Shown here piece after piece: positions 1 through 13,100 of a stretch of DNA of 64,000 nucleotides; position 1 is the stretch's first letter, and the number at the start of each line of letters is the position of its first letter. The stretch covers positions 1,922,501 to 1,986,500 of the forward strand of contig CAUEEP010000731.1 of assembly GCA_958450365.1 (NCBI GenBank), in the 5' to 3' direction. This stretch comes from Mesorhabditis belari (taxonomy: Eukaryota; Nematoda; Chromadorea; Rhabditida; Rhabditidae). A model generated the notes under the pieces. The model was not told the origin of the DNA, searched no databases, and saw nothing but the letters and a program-made list of their open reading frames with translations. A program made the translations under genes and the position numbers.

Positions 1-354
1 ACTTCTGGAGCATGAAGGGGTGGTTTGAATTTAGCTCTATCAAAGTGACAGCTAGAAATTTGAAACTTATACTTTTCAATGGGATTTCCCCAGTGTCAGT
101 TAAATGCCGGCCTAGACATTCAAGTTTAAAAGTCGATTAAATTATTGTAACCATATACATTTATATTTAGAAAATCACCAGAGTTAATCAACTTTTAAGA
201 ATCACAGAAACTAAAATCCCCTACATAAAAGTGACACCTAGAAATTTGAAACTTGCATTTTTCGATAGGATTTTTCCTTTCTTATCATTTTCAAAAAGTC
301 AATTCCATGACTTTAAAGCCGAAACTTGTACTCATTTTTTCAAAAAAAACTTAC

Positions 355-1139
355 TCGTGACTTTGAGTTGGATCTCCGCCGTGCCACCACTTCCATCCTC
401 GGCCGGTGCTGAGCAAGTGTACACACCGGCGTCACTCCGAGACACCGAGGGAATCGTCAGAATTCCTGAAAGTTTAAAAGTTTAAAAATCTTTCGATTTT
501 TAGATAGACAAGTTGTCTTTAGAAATTGATCTGTAATGTTTAGTGCAAGTTATCCGCGCAGCTATTCAATCCATCGATTGTACTCAAACTTTCACTTTTC
601 AGGTTGATCACACTATGAAATCCAAAGAATCAAATCTAATTGCAAAGTACCAATTCACATTTGCTACATAAAATCGACTTGTTACCGTACCCCGATCGAC
701 TTTCGCATTGACGGACATCTGTTTGTCGTCGGCTCGATTCCACTGGACGGGTGTTCTCGGGGTTGGCAGAGCGATTGGGCAATATAAATGAGCCTAGAAA
801 GGATTGAGTGCGCTAGAATGGATGTGTTTACAAGATTTGCGAGCACAAAGTGCACGAATAAGTGCGGTTCAAACGCTTTTCGGTCAATCAACCGCTTTAT
901 AACTGAAGAAATAGGCAGCCAGCTTGAAACAGGCCTATTTTGCGTTTTGAGCTCATCAAAAATAATGTGTTCAATTAAGATTAGCACTTTCGTTTCAACT
1001 TCAACAACTACTACCCTTCGCCGGGTTTATTTGCTCTAAGAGCATTCCATTTTGTCAGATTTGATTTGATTTGAACCGAAACTCACATCTTGTCCAATGC
1101 CCCTCGTCACCGAATGCAGATCCAAGTACGCACCACCGA
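355..1139 (-). CDS. unc-52: Ig domain 16 (long-isoform specific), exons 1087-1139, 691-793, 355-463; frameshifted
   Basis: Phases 1, 0, 1. Landmarks: GGAYLDLHSVTRGIGQDAHL, YCPIALPTPRTPVQWNRADD, then ILTIPSVSRSDAG in one frame and YTCSAPAEDGSGGTAEIQLK in another. The conserved DAGxYTC motif is broken: GACGCCGGTGTACACTTGC lacks two bases relative to an in-frame reading. The donor after KVT is the strong GTAAGT below 355. Either an error in the sequence or a real mutation that would truncate only the long isoforms. The acceptor at 794-796 abuts a half copy of element family A. Confidence 0.8.
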
Positions 1140-4100
1140 CTGAAATGCTCAATTTCTTCTTTTCATTTTAAACTCAATTCAGGACATTCAAAATCCATGC
1201 GACATAAAGAAATCATTCAAAGAATTTCATTTCTCTTTTCTCAAAACCAATTTTTTAAAACCTAACGTAGCTAAAAGATTGTTTGTTTGAACATTTTCCC
1301 CTAGAATTTGCAATGTTGCATTTTAATGCATTCTTGCGTGGAGATGCTTTGATAATCAATAGAATTCAATTCCAATTTGAGCTGGTCTATCAAAGCCCTA
1401 TCAAAGCTTGATAAAAACTCAAGAAATTGCTCAATTTCGATTTGCTTTCAATCTTTACTTTAATACTTCGAAGAAATTTCCATGTTTCAATATGCTGACC
1501 ATCTTGCCGTTAGATTTCCCTTTAATTCATTGATGTGCTTGACATTTCCCCGAATTCAATTAATTAATTCAGGAGATTCGACCAAAAGGAAAACTCGATA
1601 ATATTGAGATGAGAGATCGTTGATTTCTCGAGAAATATTTGTCTTGACTGTGGATTGAGATTCGGTAAATTCCTACTGAATTCCACACTCTACCACTAAC
1701 TTCTGCACTCTACACACTTCCACACTCTACCATGCGATTATTTTTGCATACAGAAAACTCGAAAAAAAGCACATATAAAACTAATAAACATTTATTCACT
1801 GAATATACTTTTGAAACGAAGGGGAAAAATCTACGAAAAAATTGGGGCAAGGGGACGCGGGACCGAGACGTTGTAAAAGTTGAAACAAATAAAACAAAGG
1901 TTTTAAAAAAAATGAAACACTAAGAAATCTAGCCGAAAAAGCACCAAAAAGGGGAAATTTTTTGAGAATTTTCGTTTCATTTACCCAATTTTTCAGTGAA
2001 TTTCAGTGAATTTGGGTAAATGAATCAAAAATTTGAGAAAATTTTCTGAAAAAAAAAAAAAAAAAACAGGAATGGCAGTCGGATTTTTATCAAAAAAAAA
2101 TGGGCAGTTTTGGGGTTTAAAAAAGGTTGAAAAATTTTGGTTTAAATGGAAATTTGGAAATTTTTATTATGAGATTTTTATATTTCGAATACGGTAATGG
2201 GGTAATTATGCAAAAGAAAAAAGAAAAGCAAAAAATGGGGAAAGAAATTTTTGATGTAAACTTTTTTTTTAAAATTGGGCAGTGCTCCAAAATGGTATGG
2301 CACAGAAGGGGGATTTTTAAGGGGAAAAGTCGAAAGTTTTTGGAATCTTTGCGATCTTTTCAGACTGCCCGCTAAGCAATTGACTTTTTCGTGTTCTTTG
2401 TGCTTTCTTCTAAGCAAATCTTCTAAGCACACCCTTTCTGGTCCACTAGGCCACTAAATCGTGGCTTAGTGGCTAGACTGATGAGCTACAGTACCCCAAA
2501 TTGAATGTAAATCGAAAAGCTGCTACCGTACCGACAGCAATCCCTTAGGGTGTACTTTGTAGTCTTTCAACTCTCGTAAACATCCCTTTTCTGGTGGAAA
2601 TCTCAGTTTTCAGCTATTTGTAAATGTTTAAATTAGGTTCCAAATTTGAGGCTAAACTCACTTAAAATTGAAACTCAATATTTTCCTAGATAACTCAAAA
2701 ATCTAAAAATTCCAAAAAACTTCTTTTTACGGTAAGCGATCTTCAAAAAAAACAAAAAATTAAAAAACATGCAAATTTCCGGGTTTTAATGAAGTGAAAA
2801 CTCTGTTTTTGAGCGTAAAAATGGATATGGGAAAAAGTGAAAAAGCGGAAAAAAAACGAAAGTGGCACCGAGGCGACGAACACGAGATTTGAAGGGGAAA
2901 TATGAAATGTTAAGAGAAATCTAAGAATGACAAAGATTTTAGCGATTTCCTCGTAACATGCAAATGATACGGCGAAGCCATTTTCGGAGCTTTATTTTAT
3001 AAAATTTGGTGGGAAAAGCTACGGTACTCTCGTGGCTGGGTGAAGGCTTTGAAATTTGAAAGTTTTAGTTTTAAAAAGACATTAAAAGATCTACAGTAAC
3101 CCTACAGTAACCCTGAATCATTTAAATTTCAATCATTTTCAGTCAGCCACAAGAGTTTTTGCTTCAAGAAAAGGTTATCGAGGGTTGGATTGAACAATGG
3201 GAAAACTAAAAAAAACAAAAACGAATTAGTTCCACTAAACTGCAATCGACGAATAGTAATTGAGAAATTGAATCGCCAAACTGGAATCAACATTTAGAAT
3301 CCCCTAATCGCGGTCGAAGATGTTCCCGAAAAGGCCGCGCTCGGTGGCGCGGCGCTTCTCGTTCTCATCTCTCAGCCGGCGATTCCGGGGCACACGCGGT
3401 TGACGGCGACCACGGGAAGCGGCATGCTTTCGCTTGCGTTTCTGCGAACCGCCGCCGATGTTCAGCACGGTTTTCGCCTCCAATGTTGCGGCTTTCGTCT
3501 TCGCGATGCACTTGTACCCGCCGGCGTTGTCCTCGCGCAATTGGTTGAACTGCAGACGCTTGCCGGTCACCTGGAAAGTCATCATTAATAAAGTAAAGTA
3601 AAGAATGGGAAAGAAAGATTTCCAGAGAGGGGATTGAATCTTCGATCTTTTTGCTTTCCAGGCAGATGCTCTAACCATTGAGCTATCCGGTATTTTTTCG
3701 CTAGAGCAGAAAGAGGAAATGGGGAAGAGAAAGGAAGAAAGAGAAGGAATAAGACTTGTTATGGAGAGTAAAGTTACATCTACACGGTAGAATTACAAGA
3801 AATTACGTCTTTGAAAAGCTTTCGATAGCCATTAAGTTTGAAAGTTTGAAAGCAAAATTTGAGTAGTTTGTTTTCGAAAGAACTTTTTGACTGAAAGTTT
3901 CAAGTCAGGCCAAGCCAATTTTCCTAAGAGTAGGTTAATAAGTTATGATTGAATAGCCGAAAAATCCTTAGTACAACTTAGAGACTGCTCTTATCCCTCA
4001 ACTCTATACCTCATTTTCGTTTTCAACTTTTTCAAATCACCTGAGCATTGTCGGGCAACGAGTCGGCTCCCTCACGGACCCACGATATCGTCGCAGTGTC

Positions 4101-7100
4101 GTCTCCGGTCACCTGGGAATTTTTACTTTTCTTGTTGAAGCTTTGCTTTGCTTGAATGTTGAAATGCATTTGAATCAGTTTTGCTGACGTCAATCAAATT
4201 GGAGTGACAAAACATGCTTGTAGTTTTCAAAGTTGAAACTTGTGAACGTGGATTGTTTCAAATGATTTTGTTACTACGGTATTTTACCTTATCCTACCGT
4301 TTTTTAAAGCTCAGTTTTATATTAACTTTAAAACAATTACTAACTTTTAGTCAAAAACTTATGTTTCAAAGTTTTCCCCTTGATCTTAAGAAGTTGTCAG
4401 GCTAATAGTGAAAGTGATCTTCCTTCACCATTTTGCAGTATTTTTTTTTGGTCTCACCTTGCAATCGAACCAAACCCTCTCGCCGATGTTGACACTATCC
4501 GACGAGGTCTCCAACATCACTTGGATGATCGTGTCGGGCACTGGAATTCAAGAAATGAATGCATTGCATTCCCCCTAATCAGTTTCCCTTTTCTACTGTA
4601 ATCTTGTCTCTAAATTTTATCCAATCTTTTTATCTGATCCTGTGAGGATTCACAAAAGAATTTTTGGATTCTTGAATTCTTGTCCAGGAAACTAATGATT
4701 AGAGGAGAGGAAATACGAATTTGATTTAAATTTAAAATGAAGCAAAGTCTTTTAAAAATCAATATATTTTAAAAGCCACTTCTTTTTATGAAATGTTTCA
4801 AGTTTAAGTACTAAGTGGTGGGTTTACAAAAAGCATCCAGCTTAAAAAGCATCCAGCTTAAAAAGCATCCAGCTTAAAAAGCATCCAGCTTAAAAAGCAT
4901 CCAGCTTAAAAAGCATCCAGCTTAAAAAGCATCCAGCTTAAAAAGCATCCAGCTTAAAAAGCATCCAGCTTAAAAAGCATCCAGCTTATTCATCCAGCTT
5001 ATTCATCCAGCTTAAACTTTTAGTGTAAATTTGAAACAAACCAAAGATCTTCGCATCGACATATCCCTCGACCACTTGATTCTCGACGTTCACCTTGCAC
5101 ACGTAGAGCCCGGCCGAGTCGTCGTTGAAGTCTTTGATTCTGAAAGAAAGAATCGACGGTAATATTTCATAAATATAAAACATTAGAGCCGCCACAATAA
5201 ACTTTTAACTTTCAATGACTTTAATGACTTTTAATAAGTAAATTTGAAACTTTGCAGTTCATTTGTGAAATTTTAAAGCTCAGGGAATTAGAATTGAGTA
5301 CATTTCGTTTATTTTGTGAAATTATTTTTAAATGCTAACTACGAAAATTATTAGAAACGCTATAACTGACTTGAAAGATTGAAAGATAAATTTTTACAAC
5401 TCACTCCAACTTGTTTCCCATCGGCACCGCATTCGAGGGGAGCTCGCCGTCTTTGCGTGACCATTCCACCTGGAAAAAGTTGGAAATTTGAAGAAAGTGT
5501 GAATTTTGTAGAAGCCTTATCAAAATTCTATAGTTAGATCGAATACAGCTGGCTGTAATTCTAGATTCAGAAGCACTCAAAAAAAGAAAAGAGGGACTTC
5601 CTCATTTTGTCAACTCTTCTAGGGACTCGGATTGAAACTAGCCTTGCTAATCGATCGAATTTAATTGTAGAATGAAAAATAGAAAGGAGATTGAAGGTTG
5701 AAAATTTGTAAATACTACTTGGAAAATTGAATTGATGTTTTTGATCGTTTTGATTTGATTTGATGAGTTCAACAGGTGGAAATTCAAGTTTCAAGTTGAA
5801 GTATCACTTTTGAGCCGGCTAAAAGCTAGTGCCAAACAAAGCCAAAACTCCGAATGCTTTAACTAAAAATTGAAGAATATTCAGCTATTTAGCTACTCAG
5901 CACTATATTGACGGGAAATTTGAAAAAAAATTTCCAACCTTCGAGCCGGGCACCGTGAAAACTGGACAAGTCAACGTGGCGTCGGCTTTCTCGTCAAATT
6001 TCAGCTCTTCGGGATCTAAAGTGATCTTTTATTCAAAAGGAATCAGAGCAAATTTGTTTTTAAATGATTCTACCGTAAATACTGTAATAGTACCCCACCC
6101 CCCTCGTACAGTCGCGTAGTCGCAAAAGTTTTTTAGTATTTCATTTTTTTCAAAGCACCCGTACTTTCAAAAAATGCGTCTTTGGTATCAAAAAATAGCT
6201 GAAATTCGGGGCTATTTTTTGATACCTAAGCGCGCATTGTAGCATAAACCAGTGTCGAGAAAAACTTGTTCAAAGCTAGACTACGCAACACTCCGCACCG
6301 TCATTATGGGGGTGGGGTACTATTACAGTATTTACGGTATGTATTATTTTCCACTTTCCCTTATTCATATTTATTATCTAATAGCCAAAAACATTGAAAT
6401 TGATCTTTTCAAAAGTTCTTTTCGCTTAAACAAATGCGGTTTAGTTACCCGATTTAAAATTGTGAATTTTGAATAAATTAACAAAGTTTTTATAAGATTT
6501 GCAAAGATTAAGAATACTCTCGTATACGTTCACACAATAATCTCGTACTGTCCTTACTGTCCTTTAAGCCTTGTTGTACTTTGTCCTCTCAAAACTTCTA
6601 AACAACTCCTCTCTAACGCACTCAAGTCTTTCATTTGCCCCTCACAGCAGCGAGGGGAAATTGGAAGAATTGAGTGCACCAGGAAGGAATTCTTCACGCA
6701 ATTTGAGAGCTCAAAGTACACAAGAATCAAATTTTCTGCGCACTCTTATCCGAGCTGTATCCAATCGTGACTGCAGCGAATGCCGATCCGACAACGAGTC
6801 CATTATCGTCTTCAACGTTGCATCGATACACTCCATAATCGTTCGTCGGGTCGGCCTTGGGGATCGTCAGTTTTGGCTGATTTCCGAGTTTTCTAATAAG
6901 GGAACCGCCGCGGAGGAGAGCCCACTCGAAGTGCTCGCTGGCCTTGGCTCCTGGAAAAGAAAGATTTCGGTAAAATATTCAGAATTTAGAAATTGATCAA
7001 GTACAGTATTTGTACAGTACAAACAAATCGATTCTCTAAAAAGTGCCCAAGCTACAGTAATCTGACCCCGCTCAACTTGTGACTTGCTTTTTGACGTCGG

Positions 7101-10100
7101 TTGAATACTTTTTATCTTAAAATACTGTTATGCGACAGATATATTATTCTACATTAACCTCAGCGCAACTTTTTAAAGTCTAACACTCAATTCCCATTAT
7201 TGTAAATCAAATCCAAATAGGTAAATGAAAAGTTATTGCCAAAAACTTCTTGTTTCATCTTATTCAAGAGCTGAGTGATGGTTGAATCGTTGTTGCTTAA
7301 GTTTACATGATTCCCCACTGCTCAGTAGAATCGATTTGTTTGAAAAAAATTTAGGAATTAGTCCAAAAATCCACAAAAATATTAGCACATCAAACAAAAG
7401 TTAGTGAATTTTAAGTGCAGCACAAAAATGAATTAAAAGCAAAAAATTAAAAACGTGCAGTGTTACTAAATGTGTTTCAAAATCGAGAAAGTAAATAAAT
7501 TGTAGAAAAAAAATTCATAAGAACACTAATAAAAATATGCAAAATGTTAAAGTTAGTCAAAAAAATGTCCAAACGCAAGCAAAAGCAAAAAAAAAATCCT
7601 GTGTTTCAAAAAATTTAAGCAAAAACCACGTGCCGGTTGGTTAGCTTTTGGCTAAGTGATAGCGAGATGCGAAATTTTAAAAATTTCACCTTGAACATAT
7701 TCAATCTTATCACCTTTCCTACTGATTTCCTATCTCCCAGCTTTTACATCGCAATGATATTCCGACAGGACATTGATATATTTCACTAGCTCACCACAAT
7801 AACAACTTTGAAACTCAATTTTTTTTTTGATTCAAATATTGAAAATTCTAACAGTTCTTTCATTAGAAGTACTTTTAATGCAACAAATTTTCAATTTCAC
7901 CTAGTTACTGTTTAATTTTAGGCTCAGCATTGGATCAGCTAGCTCCTGGACTTGTTTCCAACCTTGACCGACCTTTACACTCGCTCTGTACACAATTAAA
8001 CCTCCTAAAGCGACCCTAGTTTTGCAAATAAAATAAAAAATTTCATCATTTCTTGAATCTTGTTAATAAAAAGCATGCACACACCACAAAATCCAGTCGG
8101 TAGCACGATGACCATCGTTGGCCGCCTCATCTCGTCCTCGTCCCCCACTTGACACCAGAAGAGCCCGCGTTGCTCCAAACTGGGAATGGTGTTTAAAATG
8201 ATGTAAACATGCATTGATTAGTAAAATTATTAAAAAATAGAAGCTCAGAAGTTATTAAACCTTTAACTGCAACATTTAACTACAAGATAATGATTTTTTT
8301 ATCATTTTTCTCCAACTCCGATAGTCATTAAACTAGCCTTTAATGCGAGTTCTAGAAGTTATATTGAATATCGTTTTTTCGATTTCACGTGACTCATTTT
8401 TAAATCGATTATTAAGATTATAGGCAAGTGATGGTCTAACTGTTTCCCCAAAACGTGTCCCCTTTCCCCTTTCTACCGTAATCTTGTCTCTATTTCTTAT
8501 CCAATCTATCCACTTTTTTTCGGATTCTGTGAGGGTTCACTAAAGATATCGAAAGATACAAAAAGTAGATAGATTGGATAAGAAATAGAGCCAAGATTAC
8601 GGTAGAAAGGGGAATGGAGACACGTTTTAGGAAACGGATTGTTAATTGATTGTTAACTGATTTTTAATTGCTGACTATTTCACACCTAATCGCTCCAATG
8701 TGAATGTATTGATCGGTGGAGACGACTCTCGTCTGCAGGCCGTTCAGCGAGTGAAACCAGAGAATCTCGGGCGGTCGGTGCGGGTTAATGGGTGCTATAA
8801 AAGAAATGCAAAAAAAAGGCCAAACATGCAAAAAGAATTAAAACGAATCTTTCTTGTCCATTATTGATTAAGTTGAAACGCAAAGTTTTCAACAGAAAAC
8901 CTTCACAACAAAGCATGCTGTTAGTAAAAAAGACATTCAAAAATGATCAATGGATACTGTAAAGTTAGAATTTTGCCTCTTTCGAGTAGCCTTGTAAAGC
9001 AATTGATTAGAAAAAATAGGACATTTGTTAGTTTTTTGACAATAATTTCGAAATTCTGGCTCTAAAACTTTTCCCAACCTTCAACGGCACAGTTGAGTAC
9101 GATGGAGTCACCTTGGGCGACAACCCGGACGCGTGGTGGATCGATTGTGACCTGAAATAGGGAAATTGATAAGAAAATGTAATCTGTATCTTTTTAATAT
9201 TCAATTCCGAAAGCCCGAACACTTAAGGCTAACTTTTACTAGTGCTAAACGTCAACTTGCGAAGTTGAGTTTCAAAATCAAGCATCACAGTTGACCAAGT
9301 ATTTCCACAATGATTCCGGATTGATGGTCTTCGCTTCATATAATTTTTTATTTTGTGCTCTCAAAATCCGACAAATACCCGCTTTCAGGCGCACTAAATA
9401 GCACTCAGGATTCTCATTGCTGCGCCAGATTTGGTGTTTTTACATTAGATGAACTCTTCGGTGGATTATAATGAACTACAGTGAACTGCAGAACTATAAT
9501 GAACTCCTTACAGCACATGAACTAGTGTCTGGAAGTCGGTTACACTTGAAAAAACTGTCTGTATTAGAAATCTTTGGATGTCACGGAAAAATGAAAGAAT
9601 TGAGTGCGCCAGAAAGGAATTGTTTACGGGGTTTGAGGGCACAAAGTACACGAGGTTTTCACTGACTCTCGGCTCCTCAACGTCCTCATTGCTGGCATGG
9701 ACTTCAACGATGGCCGACGCGATCAGCTCGGTTCCGCGGTATCCACTGGAAATGAAAATTGTTTCAAAAATTAAAGTAGCTCGTTGATTTAAAGCGTGCT
9801 TTTATTTTAGTTTAAATCTAATATGCCCTTTTTACAAAACCAACCGGCACTCGTACTCGCCGGTGTACGATTGTTTGAATGACGGGAAGTGGAGGACGCC
9901 CTGCTCGTTGTGCTCCTCGACATCTTGCGGGAGTTGATCGTTTACCTGCAAAATTTGGTCTTCAGCTAGTTTTTAGAAAATTTCCATTTAAAACTATTTT
10001 ACATGTCATTTAAAAACGCAATTTCAAAAAAATCACACTCTACTGGCTGAAATTTATTTTCAATGTTTCAAATTTCTTCGGGTGCACTCTACTTTCATTT

Positions 10101-13100
10101 CTTTAATTCCTTTCCAGCTGGCAAAATAATTTCAATTTTCTAGAGTTGTAATTTTTATCAATAATTTTTGATAGCTTGAAGTTGAAACGAAGTTACTAGT
10201 TACTTTGTAAACTGCTCTAACTTTCTAAACTGTAAACTGCTCAAAATTTTTCGCTTCAATTTCGGCAGCTTTACGTAGGTCGAGTTTCCTCCAATTCTGT
10301 TTTGTTATTTATTAGACAAATGCAAAATATAATTTTATAATATTAATATTATTTATTATTATTATATTATTATATTATTAAATGTAATATTAACATTAAA
10401 TATGTAATATTAAAACCACGATGCCCACGTGAACTAGAGTCTTAAAAGTCAGCTACACTTCAAAAAACTTGAAACATACTATTTTCAAAACCCATTTCAC
10501 TGATCGAATCTATTTGTAAGACTTGTAATTTGCATAAAAATGAATAATCTAACCGGCAAGTATGATTTTTTCGTACTCACCTTGGTCCACTCGAGTCTGT
10601 CGACCAAATTTGTTCCAGTGGCTGCACAAGTCACCTCGCCCGGCTCACCCAAATCAAACAATTGCACTGAGCCGCCCAAAACGGACACCGTTGCGATCTT
10701 TGACGGTTCGACGACTGAAAATTTGAGAATTGAAGCAAAATTAGCATGCTTGATGCTGTGTATTTGCATTTTTGAGTACCGATTGCGAGTACATTTCGAA
10801 AAGTATCTTGAACTATCCGAAACTTGAGTGCCTTGTACTCGACTAGGTTGAAACTGAACAATCTGTGTAATTTGAAATCTCTAGTTTCAATTTAAGCGAC
10901 CCATTTCATAAAGGTTTAAATCTTCGAGATAACAATCTAATTTTTATTGGATATTACAGTGTGACCTCCAGTATTACGGAACATTTGATTAGATCCTTCA
11001 AAAGTTTCAAAAATATATCAATTTTTGACTCGAACAGACAATTGCTTTTTAGACAAGCGCTGAAAGTTGAAGTTTTCGCTTTGCTTTGCTTAAAATTGAG
11101 ATTTGATAAAAAAGAAACAAATGAAAGATCGAATTGAGCCAAGAAAAGGAAAACTGGTGGGTAATTAGAGTCAAATTTGTACTCGAGAACGGGATTTTTG
11201 AGAACAAAAAGTGAAAGACAAAGGAAAACAATGAAAAAAACAAAAAAATCACAAATTGCTTTTTGAAACACGAATTTTTAACGAAAATTAGACAATTTTC
11301 AACATTTTTGAGCTGTTTTCTCGATGAACTGCAGCGTTAGCCCTTTTTGTCACGGTGGTCCAACAGCTAAAATTTTTTTTTTTTGTGTAAATTATCAAGA
11401 ATGTTTCAGAAAAGTGAAAAATTTGAGAAAGAAAAAGAGAATTTGAGTAGAGAAATAGAAAAGGAAATTTTGTTGGAGCGCCTTCTCAATTGAAAGGTGT
11501 TTTCTTGATTTTGATTTGAATAACTTGAAACATTCAACTTTTTGGTTCTCCCCTTTTCTAAAAGGCGCCTAGCTTTCAGCCAAAACTCTCGTGATCCGGC
11601 CGACATTTATCATTCGGTCAGCCCAATTTTGGTATCATTGACGGAGCCTTGTAATTCCCCTTATCGAATGTGACCAAGATTGGGCTAATCGAATGAAAAC
11701 TTGTGGATGGATTACGGTAGTTTTGGCTGAAATGGGTGCTTTTTAGAAAACGGACTAGAAGGTGAGTACAATCAGGTAAATGTGGAAAAATGAATAAATC
11801 TGAAAAAAAGGAAGAATTAAAGTTTCGCTATGCAAAAAATGACTGGAGAAGTTTGAAACAATTCTTTACAAAACCCACCTTGGTTCACCGCCCGATCGTG
11901 GGCCGCGTTCAAATCTGAACAGTTCGATAAGTTACCGTAATCCAAATTCCAAATCAATCAAAAAGTGGATAAACTACCGTATTTCAGATTAATAGTCGAT
12001 GCAAATTTTGGATAAACCACTGAAATTCCACCAGTTATTACCCGATGATGATGAGGAGGAACTGGAGTGGCTCGAGTACGGAATATGTACATCGTTACCA
12101 ACTGAAAAATCTAGTTTCAAGTTTTCAAGTGAAAGCAAGTGAAAAGAAGATTTTAATGGATCGAGTAAAGGAAAAGACTATGGCAAAGAAGGGAAAGTTT
12201 ATGGATCAAAAGAATTTACCTCCAAACGATGAGGGCGTATCGGAGCCGACTGAAAGGTTTACTTTACAAAGTACAAGTCTCAAATTTTATTTCACACTTT
12301 CGAAACAAGCCGACTTTTTAAAATGATTACCCCGATAATACGGAATGTGAATGTAGCGTGAATTGTGGTATTGATTACCTGAACGAATTGATGTTTAAAG
12401 GGAAAATAGACAGCTTTCAAGAAGATGAGTAAAAAGTTGGGCAGCCAAAAAGTCGAGAAAAGCAAATAATTGAAAAGGTTTTTTGTTTTGCTGAAAGTCA
12501 ATTGTTTGAAATGTTGTCTTTAGAAACAAATAGTGAAAAGCTGAGCTTTGAATGGGAAAAAAGTGTATGTTTCAATGTATTAGGTGGCTGGGAGGCAGTC
12601 GGAAAATTAATGGGTTCGGTTATTTCGGTTTAGCTTATGAAAAATGAAAAGTAAAAACCCCAAGCAAATCTACCATTATTCCCTGGCTGTTGATTGTGAT
12701 TTGCTGAAAAAGTACAGATTTTCCTAAAGAGTCCCTTTTTTCTACCGTAACCGCTGGAAATCGGTCCAACCACATTCGGCTTTTGCTGGTGTTGAAAATA
12801 ATAGATTGCCGGTAGTGGGCTGTTGGTCAGCCAACATGGGCATAGGATTGGGCCTGACACTGGGATTGGTTCTGGAATTGGTCCTGAGGGGGGTGGGGGT
12901 GTCGGACAAGGTGTCGTGGTCCACCATGGGAATGGTCTTGGCGTTGACGGTGGTGGTGGGTTCCATTTCTCTAGAATGCGCAAGGATAAGAAACTAGGCT
13001 ACTGTACAATTGCCATAAAACCGCACTACTCAACTAGAAGCTATGGTACCCGGTTCAGGAGTTGTTGCTGGTGGGGGTGGGGGTGGTGACGGTGTCAAAG

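Larger units (their letters stand above)
1140..3303 (-). other. Intron between choice exon and Ig 16; also 3' UTR of the medium form
   Basis: Read on the minus strand, the first few hundred bases after 3304 are the putative medium-isoform 3' UTR. The rest is AT-rich intron with a GTGGCTTAGTGG/CCACTAAGCCAC-like small inverted repeat near 2445-2475 and half element A2. No exon found. Confidence 0.5.

Noticed and set aside
6571..6996. 141-codon plus-strand ORF
   Set aside because: Runs through element A3 and antisense to the Ig 13 exon.
7930..8000. Candidate exon (GTGTACAG|AGCGAG...) for the missing half of Ig 13
   Set aside because: Stops appear in the required phase and there is no Ig-like sequence.
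12823..13089. Gly-rich plus-strand ORF (GGGG, GWGW) that could suggest a glycine-rich protein
   Set aside because: Antisense of the proline-rich linker exons c and d, which have splice sites and phase agreement on the minus strand.
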